The notes beneath the pieces were generated by a model, which was not told the DNA's origin, made no database searches, and saw only the letters and a program-made list of their open reading frames with translations. Positions 1 through 5,702 of a stretch of DNA of 6,370 nt are shown here, in pieces; the first letter of the stretch is position 1, and every line of letters begins with the position of its first letter. The position numbers and the translations under genes are program-made. Location: assembly GCA_025935155.1 (NCBI GenBank), contig JAICVV010000128.1:1-6370 (forward strand), given 5' to 3'. Source of the stretch: Alphaproteobacteria bacterium. GTDB taxonomy: Bacteria > Pseudomonadota > Alphaproteobacteria > Micropepsales > Micropepsaceae.

Positions 1-46
1 GGGATGAACGATCATCTGCGTAGCCTACCCAGGGCGTCGTCACGGA

Positions 47-442
47 TCAAAGTAGGGCCGGGCGGATATCGGTGTGCGAAAAATCGGCGCCCTTGTAGAG
101 GAGCGGTTCGTCCAGTGCCTTCGCGAGCGCATAGGCAAAGCAATCTCCGAAGTTAAGCCGCGCCGGATGTCCGCTACCCTTGCCGAAGTCGCGATAAGCT
201 TGACGGGCAATTTGCATCTGCGTCTGGTCCACAGGCGTGAATTGCATGTTCGCGTCTTTGCAAAAACGATCAAGCTCACGGCTGATCACCGGATCGCGCT
301 GGGAATCGAGAACGATCGCTGTTTCAAAGAAACTCGCGACGCTAATCGCCGGGGCCGCAATTTCACCGATTACCCGGGTAAAAGTATCCGCTTCCGGCTC
401 TCGCCGCAAAACTGCAACAAGCGCCGATGAGTCGACGATCAC
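47..442 (-). CDS. vapC: VapC-family PIN-domain ribonuclease toxin
   Basis: Toxin half of a type II toxin-antitoxin pair. PIN-domain VapC proteins are Mg2+-dependent endoribonucleases that cut tRNA or rRNA when not held by VapB. The 131-residue length is normal for the family. The N-terminus MIVDSSALVAVL carries the first metal-binding Asp (D4). Other expected acidic residues are E40 in the ASFFETAIVL helix, D100 in the LNFGDCFAYALA motif, and D120 in the closing LLYKGADF segment, so the active site looks intact. The start codon is GTG (440-442). It overlaps the antitoxin stop as GTGA, with no clear ribosome binding site of its own, so translation is probably coupled to vapB. The family assignment is very secure; the RNA target cannot be read from the sequence. 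Confidence 0.93.
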   Translation of the reverse strand: MIVDSSALVAVLRREPEADTFTRVIGEIAAPAISVASFFETAIVLDSQRDPVISRELDRFCKDANMQFTPVDQTQMQIARQAYRDFGKGSGHPARLNFGDCFAYALAKALDEPLLYKGADFSHTDIRPALL

Positions 443-690
443 TTTGGCAGGCCGGTTTCTTGATCATAGAGATCCTCGATCTCCATCATTTTCGGACTGC
501 CCGGCGTACTCAGGCGTTCTGCGATACGTTTCGCAATGGCTGTCAAATGCGCAATCCGGTCTTCCTTTTCTATACGGACAAGTCGCTCTCTTAGGGCCGT
601 GGTAACGGCAGTACTGAGACTCTCGCCGGTTTTCTCGGAAATCCTCTTGGCAAGCCGATGCGCTTCTTCGGTTTTGATGTTTAATCCCAT
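439..690 (-). CDS. vapB: VapB-family antitoxin (PSK/Rv0623-like)
   Basis: Antitoxin partner of the downstream VapC, 83 residues. Such antitoxins bind and block the PIN active site with their C-terminal tail and repress their own operon with an N-terminal DNA-binding dimer. The N-terminal part (MGLNIKTEEAHRLAKRISEKTG, about residues 1-22, then a helix ending in ALRERL) matches the PSK-transcription-factor/Rv0623-like antitoxin family. The tail IEDLYDQETGLPK is the usual toxin-binding end of that family. The ATG at 688-690 was chosen because it gives the family's normal N-terminus. Upstream on the minus strand there is only a weak AGG about 8 bases away and an AAGG touching the start. It is the first gene of a two-gene operon with a candidate promoter at 722-750 inside the end of purA. 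Confidence 0.9.
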   Translation of the reverse strand: MGLNIKTEEAHRLAKRISEKTGESLSTAVTTALRERLVRIEKEDRIAHLTAIAKRIAERLSTPGSPKMMEIEDLYDQETGLPK

Positions 691-697
691 CCTTGGA

Positions 698-731
698 ACC
701 TATCTACCCATCTTGAATACCTTTCTACCAA
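698..731. repeat. Imperfect direct repeat, possible VapB operator
   Basis: On the plus strand ACCTATCTACCCA (698-710) and ACCTTTCTACCAA (719-731) agree at 11 of 13 positions and start 21 bases apart, about two helical turns. One copy covers the candidate -10 box of vapBC and the other lies between the predicted transcript start and the vapB ATG. This is where an autoregulatory antitoxin would bind. Many VapB operators are inverted repeats, so the operator role is inference. Confidence 0.35.
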
Positions 732-750
732 ATGGATTTCTGACGGTCAA
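722..750 (-). promoter_or_regulatory. Candidate sigma-70 promoter of vapBC
   Basis: On the minus strand TTGACC (745-750) and TAGAAA (722-727) are separated by exactly 17 bases, close to the sigma-70 consensus. Transcription would start near 715, leaving about 25 bases before the vapB ATG. The -35 lies in the last codons of purA and the -10 begins with the purA TAG stop codon (725-727), so the promoter is embedded in the end of the upstream gene. Read by eye, not scored. Confidence 0.55.
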
Positions 751-2035
751 CAAACGGGTCGAGGACGAGGATGGTGTCCTCCCGTTCGGGGCTCGTGGAG
801 AGAAGCGCCACCGGCGCGCCGATCAACTCCTCCACGCGCCGCACATATTTCACTGCTTGCGCCGGCAGGTCGGCCCAGGAGCGCGCGCCACGCGTGGATT
901 GGGTCCACCCCTCAATCTTTTCGTACACCGGCTCGCAGCGCGCCTGTTCGTTCGCGTCAGCCGGCAGACAGTCGATCTCGCGTCCATCGAGCCGGTACGC
1001 CACGCACAACCGGATTTCGTCGAACCCATCGAGCACATCCAGCTTCGTGAGCGCGAGGCCGTCGATCCCACCAGTGATGACCGTCTGACGCACCAGCACC
1101 GCATCGAACCAGCCGCAGCGGCGCTTGCGTCCCGTAACGGTGCCGAATTCCGCGCCGCGCGTGCCGATTCTGTCGCCCGTCTCATCGGTAAGTTCTGTCG
1201 GAAATGGGCCTTCGCCAACGCGCGTGGTGTAGGCTTTCGCAATGCCCAGTACATAGCCGATGTCGCGCGGTGAAATGCCCACGCCCGCTGCAGCTTGTCC
1301 AGCCACGGTGTTGGACGAGGTGACATACGGATAAGTGCCGTGATCGATGTCAAGCTGCACAGCCTGAGCGCCTTCGAACAGAATCCGCTTGCCTTGGCGG
1401 CGTGCTTCGTCCAGCCGCCGCCATGCGCATCCGGCAAAAGAAAGAATCTTCGGCGCGACTTCTTTCAATGCCTGCAGGAGATCGTCCGCATTGATTTCAG
1501 ATATGGCCATGCCGCGGCGCAGCGCATTGTGGTGCGTGAGCAGCCGTTCGATTTTCGCAGGCAAGGAGGCGAAATCGTGCAAATCGATCACCCGCAGCGC
1601 ACGACGCCCAACCTTGTCTTCGTAGGCAGGGCCGATGCCGCGCTTGGTGGTGCCGATCCGTTGCGTGCTGTTCGAAGATTCTCGTGCTTCATCCAGCTCG
1701 CGATGAACCGGCAGAATGAGCGCTGCATTCTCCGCGACCAGCAGGGTTTCGGGAGACACACTAACGCCCAGCGCGCGTACGCGCTCCACCTCATTCGCGA
1801 ATGCCCACGGATCGACGACAACGCCATTGCCGATCACGGAAAGTTTGCCCCGCCGTACCACGCCGGAGGGAAGCAGCGACAGCTTGTAGGTTACGCCGTC
1901 GATCACCAGCGTGTGGCCGGCGTTATGGCCTCCCTGGAAACGCACCACCACGTCGGCGCGCGCGGAAAGCCAGTCGACGATCTTGCCTTTGCCCTCGTCG
2001 CCCCACTGGGCGCCGATCACGGCCACATTTGACAT
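725..2035 (-). CDS. purA: Adenylosuccinate synthetase
   Basis: Cytoplasmic enzyme that joins IMP and aspartate with GTP hydrolysis to form adenylosuccinate, the first committed step to AMP. The predicted protein has 436 residues, normal for bacterial PurA. Visible landmarks are the P-loop-like GDEGKGK at 12-18 with catalytic D13, catalytic H41 in GGHNAGH, the IMP-binding [13 protein letters not shown] around 129-141, Q224 in [16 protein letters not shown] at 231-243, the aspartate loop [10 protein letters not shown] at 299-308, the guanine-recognising TKLD at 330-333, and STSPER near the end (413-418). The reading frame stays open upstream to 2092, but the ATG at 2033-2035 gives the family N-terminus ([14 protein letters not shown]) with GGA about 6 bases upstream. 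The residue after Q224 is Ala (GAQAVQLD), where I recall Gly in most PurA (GAQG). A candidate promoter lies at 2092-2121, so purA may be transcribed separately from serC-serA. Confidence 0.97.
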   Translation of the reverse strand: MSNVAVIGAQWGDEGKGKIVDWLSARADVVVRFQGGHNAGHTLVIDGVTYKLSLLPSGVVRRGKLSVIGNGVVVDPWAFANEVERVRALGVSVSPETLLVAENAALILPVHRELDEARESSNSTQRIGTTKRGIGPAYEDKVGRRALRVIDLHDFASLPAKIERLLTHHNALRRGMAISEINADDLLQALKEVAPKILSFAGCAWRRLDEARRQGKRILFEGAQAVQLDIDHGTYPYVTSSNTVAGQAAAGVGISPRDIGYVLGIAKAYTTRVGEGPFPTELTDETGDRIGTRGAEFGTVTGRKRRCGWFDAVLVRQTVITGGIDGLALTKLDVLDGFDEIRLCVAYRLDGREIDCLPADANEQARCEPVYEKIEGWTQSTRGARSWADLPAQAVKYVRRVEELIGAPVALLSTSPEREDTILVLDPFVDRQKSIW

Positions 2036-2091
2036 TGTTCCGTACCCGGATCGCTTGCCGCGGGCGGGAATCGCCTCGGGCACGGTATCCA

Positions 2092-2121
2092 CTTATAGCG
2101 GGAAGGGACACGTTTTGTCAG
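2092..2121 (-). promoter_or_regulatory. Candidate sigma-70 promoter of purA
   Basis: In the 139-base gap upstream of purA (2036-2174) the minus strand has CTGACA (2116-2121) and TATAAG (2092-2097) with an 18-base spacer. The predicted start near 2085 leaves a 5' leader of about 50 bases. I see no terminator for the upstream methyltransferase gene in the gap, so readthrough from it is also possible. The rest of the gap shows no other feature I can support. Confidence 0.45.
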
Positions 2122-2174
2122 GCGGATTTCGGGGCGGCGACGCCATGATGAAACCGGTCGATTCGTGCATGGTG

Positions 2175-2777
2175 TCACCTTGGAACGAAAGGAACGAGCA
2201 TCGGAACGCGCTTGCGGTATGCGGCGTAGCTTCCGGCGCCGAGTTCTTCGCTGAGGAAGTGCTCTTCCAGCCGCGCCTTGAATTGATACGCCACCAGCAA
2301 CATGCAAACGCCGATCAGGGCATGCACCGATCCCTTCAGCGCTGCGGTGGCAATCGCCGCCGTCAGCACGCCCGTGTAGATCGGATGGCGCACGAAAGCA
2401 TAAGGCCCGGTATCCACGATGCGGTGGCCTTCCTTCCGCGTCACGCGGCCGGACCACAGCTTGCCGAGATGAATGCGGGCCCACCAGCAGAAAACAAAAC
2501 CGGCAGCGGCGATAGCAATCATCGCCCATGCAAGATCAGCCGGAAGAGTCCAGAAGCGCGTTGCCAGGAAGGCGAGAACGGGGTTGGCGCTGATCGGCCG
2601 TCCGGGAATATCGACCATGGCGAGGAGCATGATGTAGCCGCCCATTTCCAGAAGGAAATAGGGCACCTCGCGGCCGCCGCCTGGGCGCTTCACTGTGCGG
2701 TTGGCCCAGATCGCCGCCGCAACCCAGCTGACGATCCAGATATCCCAGGGAATGTAGATAGCGTAATCCGGCGACAC
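2175..2777 (-). CDS. Membrane methyltransferase, ICMT/phospholipid methyltransferase-like
   Basis: Integral membrane protein of 200 residues related to the isoprenylcysteine carboxyl methyltransferase (ICMT)/phospholipid methyltransferase superfamily, which transfers a methyl group from S-adenosylmethionine to a membrane-associated substrate. The signature GPYAFVRHPIYTG is at 124-136, followed by a hydrophobic hairpin (about 137-163) and the conserved EE pair at 171-172, then a GxxYxxYRKRVP stretch at the end, all typical of the C-terminal catalytic part. Hydrophobic segments lie near 11-25, 41-58 and 83-100. The open frame runs upstream into serA, but that part is not membrane-like. I chose the GTG at 2775-2777 because a strong GGGAGAGGG lies six bases before it. 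The gene starts 46 bases after serA and may be cotranscribed with it. The substrate is unknown; bacterial members are mostly uncharacterised. Confidence 0.85.
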   Translation of the reverse strand: MSPDYAIYIPWDIWIVSWVAAAIWANRTVKRPGGGREVPYFLLEMGGYIMLLAMVDIPGRPISANPVLAFLATRFWTLPADLAWAMIAIAAAGFVFCWWARIHLGKLWSGRVTRKEGHRIVDTGPYAFVRHPIYTGVLTAAIATAALKGSVHALIGVCMLLVAYQFKARLEEHFLSEELGAGSYAAYRKRVPMLVPFVPR

Positions 2778-2783
2778 CGAAAG

Positions 2784-2792
2784 CCCTCTCCC
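2784..2792 (-). promoter_or_regulatory. Ribosome binding site that fixes the GTG start of the methyltransferase
   Basis: The minus strand reads GGGAGAGGG here, six bases before a GTG codon. No ATG lies in frame between the serA stop and the first membrane segment, so this purine-rich site is the main support for a GTG start. Confidence 0.65.
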
Positions 2793-2823
2793 ACGCCGAC
2801 ACGGAAGAAGTAGGCGCAGCTGT

Positions 2824-4404
2824 TCAGAAGGCAAGGGCCTTGGCTTGGCGCACCAATGGAAGGTTCGCAATGGCGGCCAAGACGCCGTCCGGCACGGGAT
2901 CATCGATCTGGACAAGGGCGATGGCGTCGGCGCCTGGCGTGCTGCGGCCAAGCGCGAATGATGCGATGTTCACCTTCGCATTGCCGAGGATTGTGCCGAG
3001 CTGGCCGATAAAGCCCGGCTTGTCCTCGTTGATCACGTAGAGCATATGCGGCGCGAATTCCGCATCGAGATTGATGTCGCGCGCCTGAATAAGGCGGGGG
3101 CGGCCATCGGAGAACACGGTGCCAGCCGCGCGGCGTGTCGAGCCATCCTGTAGCGTCGCCGTGATTTTGATGTGGCCTTCGTAAATCCCCTGACGATTAC
3201 GGCGCGTTTCGCTGAGCTGGACGCCGCGCTCCTTGGCGATGAGCGGCGCGTTGACCATGTTCACGTCGCTCAGCATCGGTTTCAGCAGCCCAGCGAGCGA
3301 GGCTTGCGTCAGGGCGCGTGTGTTCAATTCGGCCGCCGAGCCTTCGTAGAGCAACTCGACAGACGCAAAGCTGGTTTCGGTAAGTTGGCCGACAAACAGA
3401 CCGAGCTTCTCGGCCAGCGCAATCCACGGCCGCACCCGTTGCGCTTCTTCTGCGCCGATGGACGGCATGTTCAACGCATTCACGATAGCTCCGGTGAGCA
3501 GGTAATCCGATATCTGTTCCGCAATCTGGATTGCGACATTCTCCTGCGCTTCCAGCGTGGAGGCACCCAGATGCGGGGTGGCGATCACCTTCTCGTGCCC
3601 GAACAGGAAGTGCGTTTTCGCCGGTTCCTCCGCGAACACATCCAGCGCGGCGCCCGCGAGATGCCCGGAATCCAGCGCCGCCTTCAGCGCATTTTCATCG
3701 ACAAGCCCACCGCGGGCGCAATTAATAAGCCGCGCGCCGTTTTTCATCTGTGCGATGGCTTCTGCCGAGATGATGTTGCCCGTTTCAGCGGTTAGTGGCG
3801 TGTGCAGCGAAACAAAATCGGCGCGGGGCAATAGTTCGCTCAATTCTACTTTTTCGATGCCGAGTTCCAGCGCGCGCTGCGGCGAGAGATAGGGATCGTA
3901 CGCGATCACCCTCATCTTCAAACCCCTGGCGCGATCCGCAACAATGGAGCCGATATTTCCGGCGCCGATCAGGCCCAGTGTCTTGCCGTAGAGTTCGCTG
4001 CCAACGAAGCGGTTCTTCTCCCACTTGCCTGCGTGCGTGGAAGCATTGGCCGCAGGGAGTTCGCGCGCCAGCGCCATCATTAGCGCGATGGCGTGCTCGG
4101 CGGTGGTAATGGAATTGCCCTGCGGCGTGTTCATCACGATCACCCCGGCGGCGGTCGCCGCGGAAACATCGATGTTGTCGACACCGATGCCGGCGCGGCC
4201 CACGACCTTCAGCTTCTTCGCGGCTTTGATAATATCAGCGGTGATTTTGGTGGCGGAGCGCACGGCGATGCCATCGTAGTCGCCAACGGTCTTCAGCAGT
4301 TCGTCTTTTGCAAGGCCCGTTCGCACATCGGCTTCAATGCCCCGCTCGCGAAAGATGGCCAGCGCCGCCGGCGACAACGCATCGGCGATCAGAATCTTAG
4401 GCAT
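2824..4404 (-). CDS. serA: D-3-phosphoglycerate dehydrogenase
   Basis: Catalyses NAD-dependent oxidation of 3-phosphoglycerate to 3-phosphohydroxypyruvate, the entry step of serine synthesis. At 526 residues it is the long form with an extra regulatory domain. The substrate domain is at about 1-98 and 288-315. The Rossmann domain (about 99-287) has GAGNIG at 147-152, catalytic R231 in NCARGG, E260 in FAEEP and H278 in TPHLGAS. An intervening (ASB-type) domain spans about 320-445. A C-terminal ACT domain from about 454 (MLYVINEDKPGFIGQLGTIL) would bind an effector, usually serine in related enzymes. The ATG at 4402-4404 gives the standard start MPKILIADAL and overlaps the end of serC by eight bases (ATGCCTAA), so translation is probably coupled. 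The next step is carried out by the serC product upstream. Confidence 0.98.
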   Translation of the reverse strand: MPKILIADALSPAALAIFRERGIEADVRTGLAKDELLKTVGDYDGIAVRSATKITADIIKAAKKLKVVGRAGIGVDNIDVSAATAAGVIVMNTPQGNSITTAEHAIALMMALARELPAANASTHAGKWEKNRFVGSELYGKTLGLIGAGNIGSIVADRARGLKMRVIAYDPYLSPQRALELGIEKVELSELLPRADFVSLHTPLTAETGNIISAEAIAQMKNGARLINCARGGLVDENALKAALDSGHLAGAALDVFAEEPAKTHFLFGHEKVIATPHLGASTLEAQENVAIQIAEQISDYLLTGAIVNALNMPSIGAEEAQRVRPWIALAEKLGLFVGQLTETSFASVELLYEGSAAELNTRALTQASLAGLLKPMLSDVNMVNAPLIAKERGVQLSETRRNRQGIYEGHIKITATLQDGSTRRAAGTVFSDGRPRLIQARDINLDAEFAPHMLYVINEDKPGFIGQLGTILGNAKVNIASFALGRSTPGADAIALVQIDDPVPDGVLAAIANLPLVRQAKALAF

Positions 4405-5551
4405 TCGCCTTCACTTGCGCCCAAGCCCAGTCGAGCCACGGCGTCAGCGCTTCGATGTCCGAGGAATCCACGGTGGCGCCGCACCAGATGCGCAGGCCCG
4501 GCGGTGCATTGGCATGTCCGCCGACATCGTAGGCCGCGCCTTCGTCCTCAAGCAGCGCGACAAATTTCTTCACCATGGCGCGCTGCGCGGCTTCGTCCAG
4601 CCGCGTGAAAACCGGATCGGTGACCTGCAGACACACCGAGGTGTTGGAACGGGAGCGCGGACCGCGCGCCAGAAACTCCACCCACTCGCTTTCGGCCACC
4701 CAGTTCGACAAAGCACGAAAATTCGCCTGCGAACGCGCGATCAGCGCGGGCAGTCCGCCGACCGCTTCCCCCCAACCCAATGTATCGAGATAATCCTCCA
4801 CCGCCAGCATCGAGGGCGTGTTCAGTGTTTCGCCCAGGAACGCGCCCTCGATCAGCTTGCCGTTCTTCATCAGCCGGAAGATTTTCGGCATCGGCCAGGG
4901 CGGCGTGTGCTCCTCCAGCCGTTTCACGGCGCGCGGCGATAGCACCAGCATCCCGTGCGCTGCTTCACCGCCCAGCGCCTTCTGCCAGGAGAAGGTGACG
5001 GCATCGAGCTTGTCCCACGGCAGCTCCATCGCGAAGGCCGCGCTGGTGGCATCACAGATCGTCAGCCCTTCGCGATCAGCAGGAATCCAGTCGCCGTCCG
5101 GCACGCGCACGCCGCTGGTGGTGCCGTTCCACACGAATACGGCGTCGTGATCCTTCGGCAGGCGCAGCTCCGGCAATTCGCCGTATGGCGCGCTGTGCAC
5201 GTGCGTGTCCAGATTGAGCTGCCTTGCCGTGTCCGTCACCCACTCCTGACCGAAGCTTTCCCACGCAAACACATCCACCGGCCGCGGCCCCAGCAGATTC
5301 CACATTGCCATTTCGACCGCTCCGGTGTCGGAAGCCGGCACAATGGCGACGCGGAAATCGTCTGGCGCGCGCAACAGCGCTTGTGTGCGGTCGATGGCTT
5401 CTTTCAATTTCGCCTTGCCGGCCGCCGAGCGATGGGAACGCCCCAGCAATGCGCCGCTTACTGCCTCAGGCGTGCGGCCGGGCCGCTTGGCGCAAGGCCC
5501 GGACGAAAAAAAAGGCCGTGCGGGGCGCACGGCCGGCTTCAAACCGGTCAT
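4397..5551 (-). CDS. serC: Phosphoserine aminotransferase
   Basis: PLP-dependent transaminase converting 3-phosphohydroxypyruvate and glutamate to phosphoserine and 2-oxoglutarate; the same fold can serve vitamin B6 synthesis. The 384 residues and the N-terminal FSSGPCAKRPG (15-25), LGRSHR (36-41) and VPASDTGAVEMA (71-82) mark the alphaproteobacterial/Methanosarcina-type SerC. WNGTTSGVRVP is at 141-151, the PLP-ring Asp is D167 in ICDATSAAFA, and the Schiff-base Lys is K191 in SWQKALGGE. The ATG at 5549-5551 is supported by GGAAGGA seven bases upstream. Codons 6-16 form a perfect terminator-like hairpin followed by eight T on the coding strand, yet they encode the conserved N-terminal strand, so the start is not further downstream. 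First gene of the serC-serA operon. Confidence 0.97.
   Translation of the reverse strand: MTGLKPAVRPARPFFSSGPCAKRPGRTPEAVSGALLGRSHRSAAGKAKLKEAIDRTQALLRAPDDFRVAIVPASDTGAVEMAMWNLLGPRPVDVFAWESFGQEWVTDTARQLNLDTHVHSAPYGELPELRLPKDHDAVFVWNGTTSGVRVPDGDWIPADREGLTICDATSAAFAMELPWDKLDAVTFSWQKALGGEAAHGMLVLSPRAVKRLEEHTPPWPMPKIFRLMKNGKLIEGAFLGETLNTPSMLAVEDYLDTLGWGEAVGGLPALIARSQANFRALSNWVAESEWVEFLARGPRSRSNTSVCLQVTDPVFTRLDEAAQRAMVKKFVALLEDEGAAYDVGGHANAPPGLRIWCGATVDSSDIEALTPWLDWAWAQVKANA
5506..5534 (-). terminator. Intrinsic-terminator-shaped hairpin inside serC codons 6-16
   Basis: On the minus strand GGCCGTGCG (5534 to 5526), a CCC loop and the exact complement CGCACGGCC (5522 to 5514) are followed directly by eight T (5513 to 5506). 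A 9-bp all-paired GC-rich stem with a U tract is the standard shape of a rho-independent terminator in the direction of serC transcription. It lies within the coding sequence, so ribosomes on the message should normally prevent folding. It could act as an attenuator when serC translation does not start. The shape is certain; function is inference. Confidence 0.5.
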
Positions 5552-5608
5552 AGCTCATTCCTTCCAGAACGATCGCGCCGCGTTGGGGCGGCGTGGCCCA
5601 AGCCGGAA
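5552..5608 (-). ncRNA. serC 5' leader, resembles the alphaproteobacterial serC leader RNA
   Basis: A conserved serC leader RNA with its last stem touching the ribosome binding site is known upstream of serC-serA operons in alphaproteobacteria (Rfam serC). Here the minus strand has a perfect 6-bp hairpin CGCCGC-CCCAAC-GCGGCG (5593 to 5576). Outside it, TTCCGG (5608 to 5603) can pair with CTGGAA (5567 to 5562, one G-U pair), covering part of the GGAAGGA ribosome binding site. Position and shape fit the known motif, but I could not align to the Rfam model. If the promoter proposed at 5607-5635 is right, the outer arm would not be transcribed. Confidence 0.45.
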
Positions 5609-5635
5609 TCTAGTTACTTGCCGCGGTTCCGGCAA
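5607..5635 (-). promoter_or_regulatory. Candidate sigma-70 promoter of serC-serA
   Basis: The minus strand has TTGCCG (5630-5635) and TAGATT (5607-5612) with a 17-base spacer. The transcript would start near 5600, about 49 bases before the serC ATG. The -35 box sits inside an inverted repeat (5626-5651). This is a by-eye match; a start further upstream is possible and would better suit the outer stem of the leader RNA. Confidence 0.4.
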
Positions 5636-5651
5636 CACGCCGGGCCGGAAC
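5626..5651. repeat. Inverted repeat GTTCCGGC-N10-GCCGGAAC, possible operator
   Basis: Two 8-base arms (5626-5633 and 5644-5651) are perfect reverse complements with centres 18 bases apart. A third copy of the core, GCCGGAA, lies at 5602-5608, 42 bases from the right arm and in the same orientation. The left arm overlaps the candidate serC -35 box. The site sits between divergent serC and the DUF3775 gene and could control either. In RNA it could also fold as a hairpin in a DUF3775 leader. No regulator is encoded in the window. Confidence 0.45.
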
Positions 5652-5702
5652 GGTGCGCGCGTGACAAGCGTTTCGCCTATGCAGCACACGCAAGGAAACG
5701 TC

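Noticed and set aside
1..46. Possible tRNA, attachment site or terminator behind vapC
   Set aside because: Only a very short GTAGCCTAC near-palindrome is present; there is no cloverleaf, stem with T tract or repeat of it elsewhere in the window.
2036..2092. 19-residue N-terminal extension of PurA
   Set aside because: The ATG at 2035 gives the standard PurA N-terminus with D13 and H41 at the usual numbers, and the extension overlaps the predicted transcript start and leader.
1911..2813. 300-codon open frame on the plus strand
   Set aside because: It lies antisense to purA and the methyltransferase, its product is low-complexity Arg/His/Pro-rich, and it has no recognisable domain. It is a shadow of G+C-rich coding DNA.
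2778..2951. Upstream extension of the methyltransferase frame into serA
   Set aside because: The 58 added residues are the shadow of the SerA C-terminus and are not membrane-like. The GTG at 2777 has a strong ribosome binding site.
5678..5683. TATGCA as a -10 box for the DUF3775 gene
   Set aside because: The bases at the proper -35 distance are GCGCGC-like and do not resemble a promoter element, so I do not claim a DUF3775 promoter.
5325..5702. Upstream extension of the DUF3775 frame
   Set aside because: The extra 126 residues are antisense to the serC start and shared promoter region and have no family match. The ribosome binding site at 5692-5696 supports the ATG at 5703.
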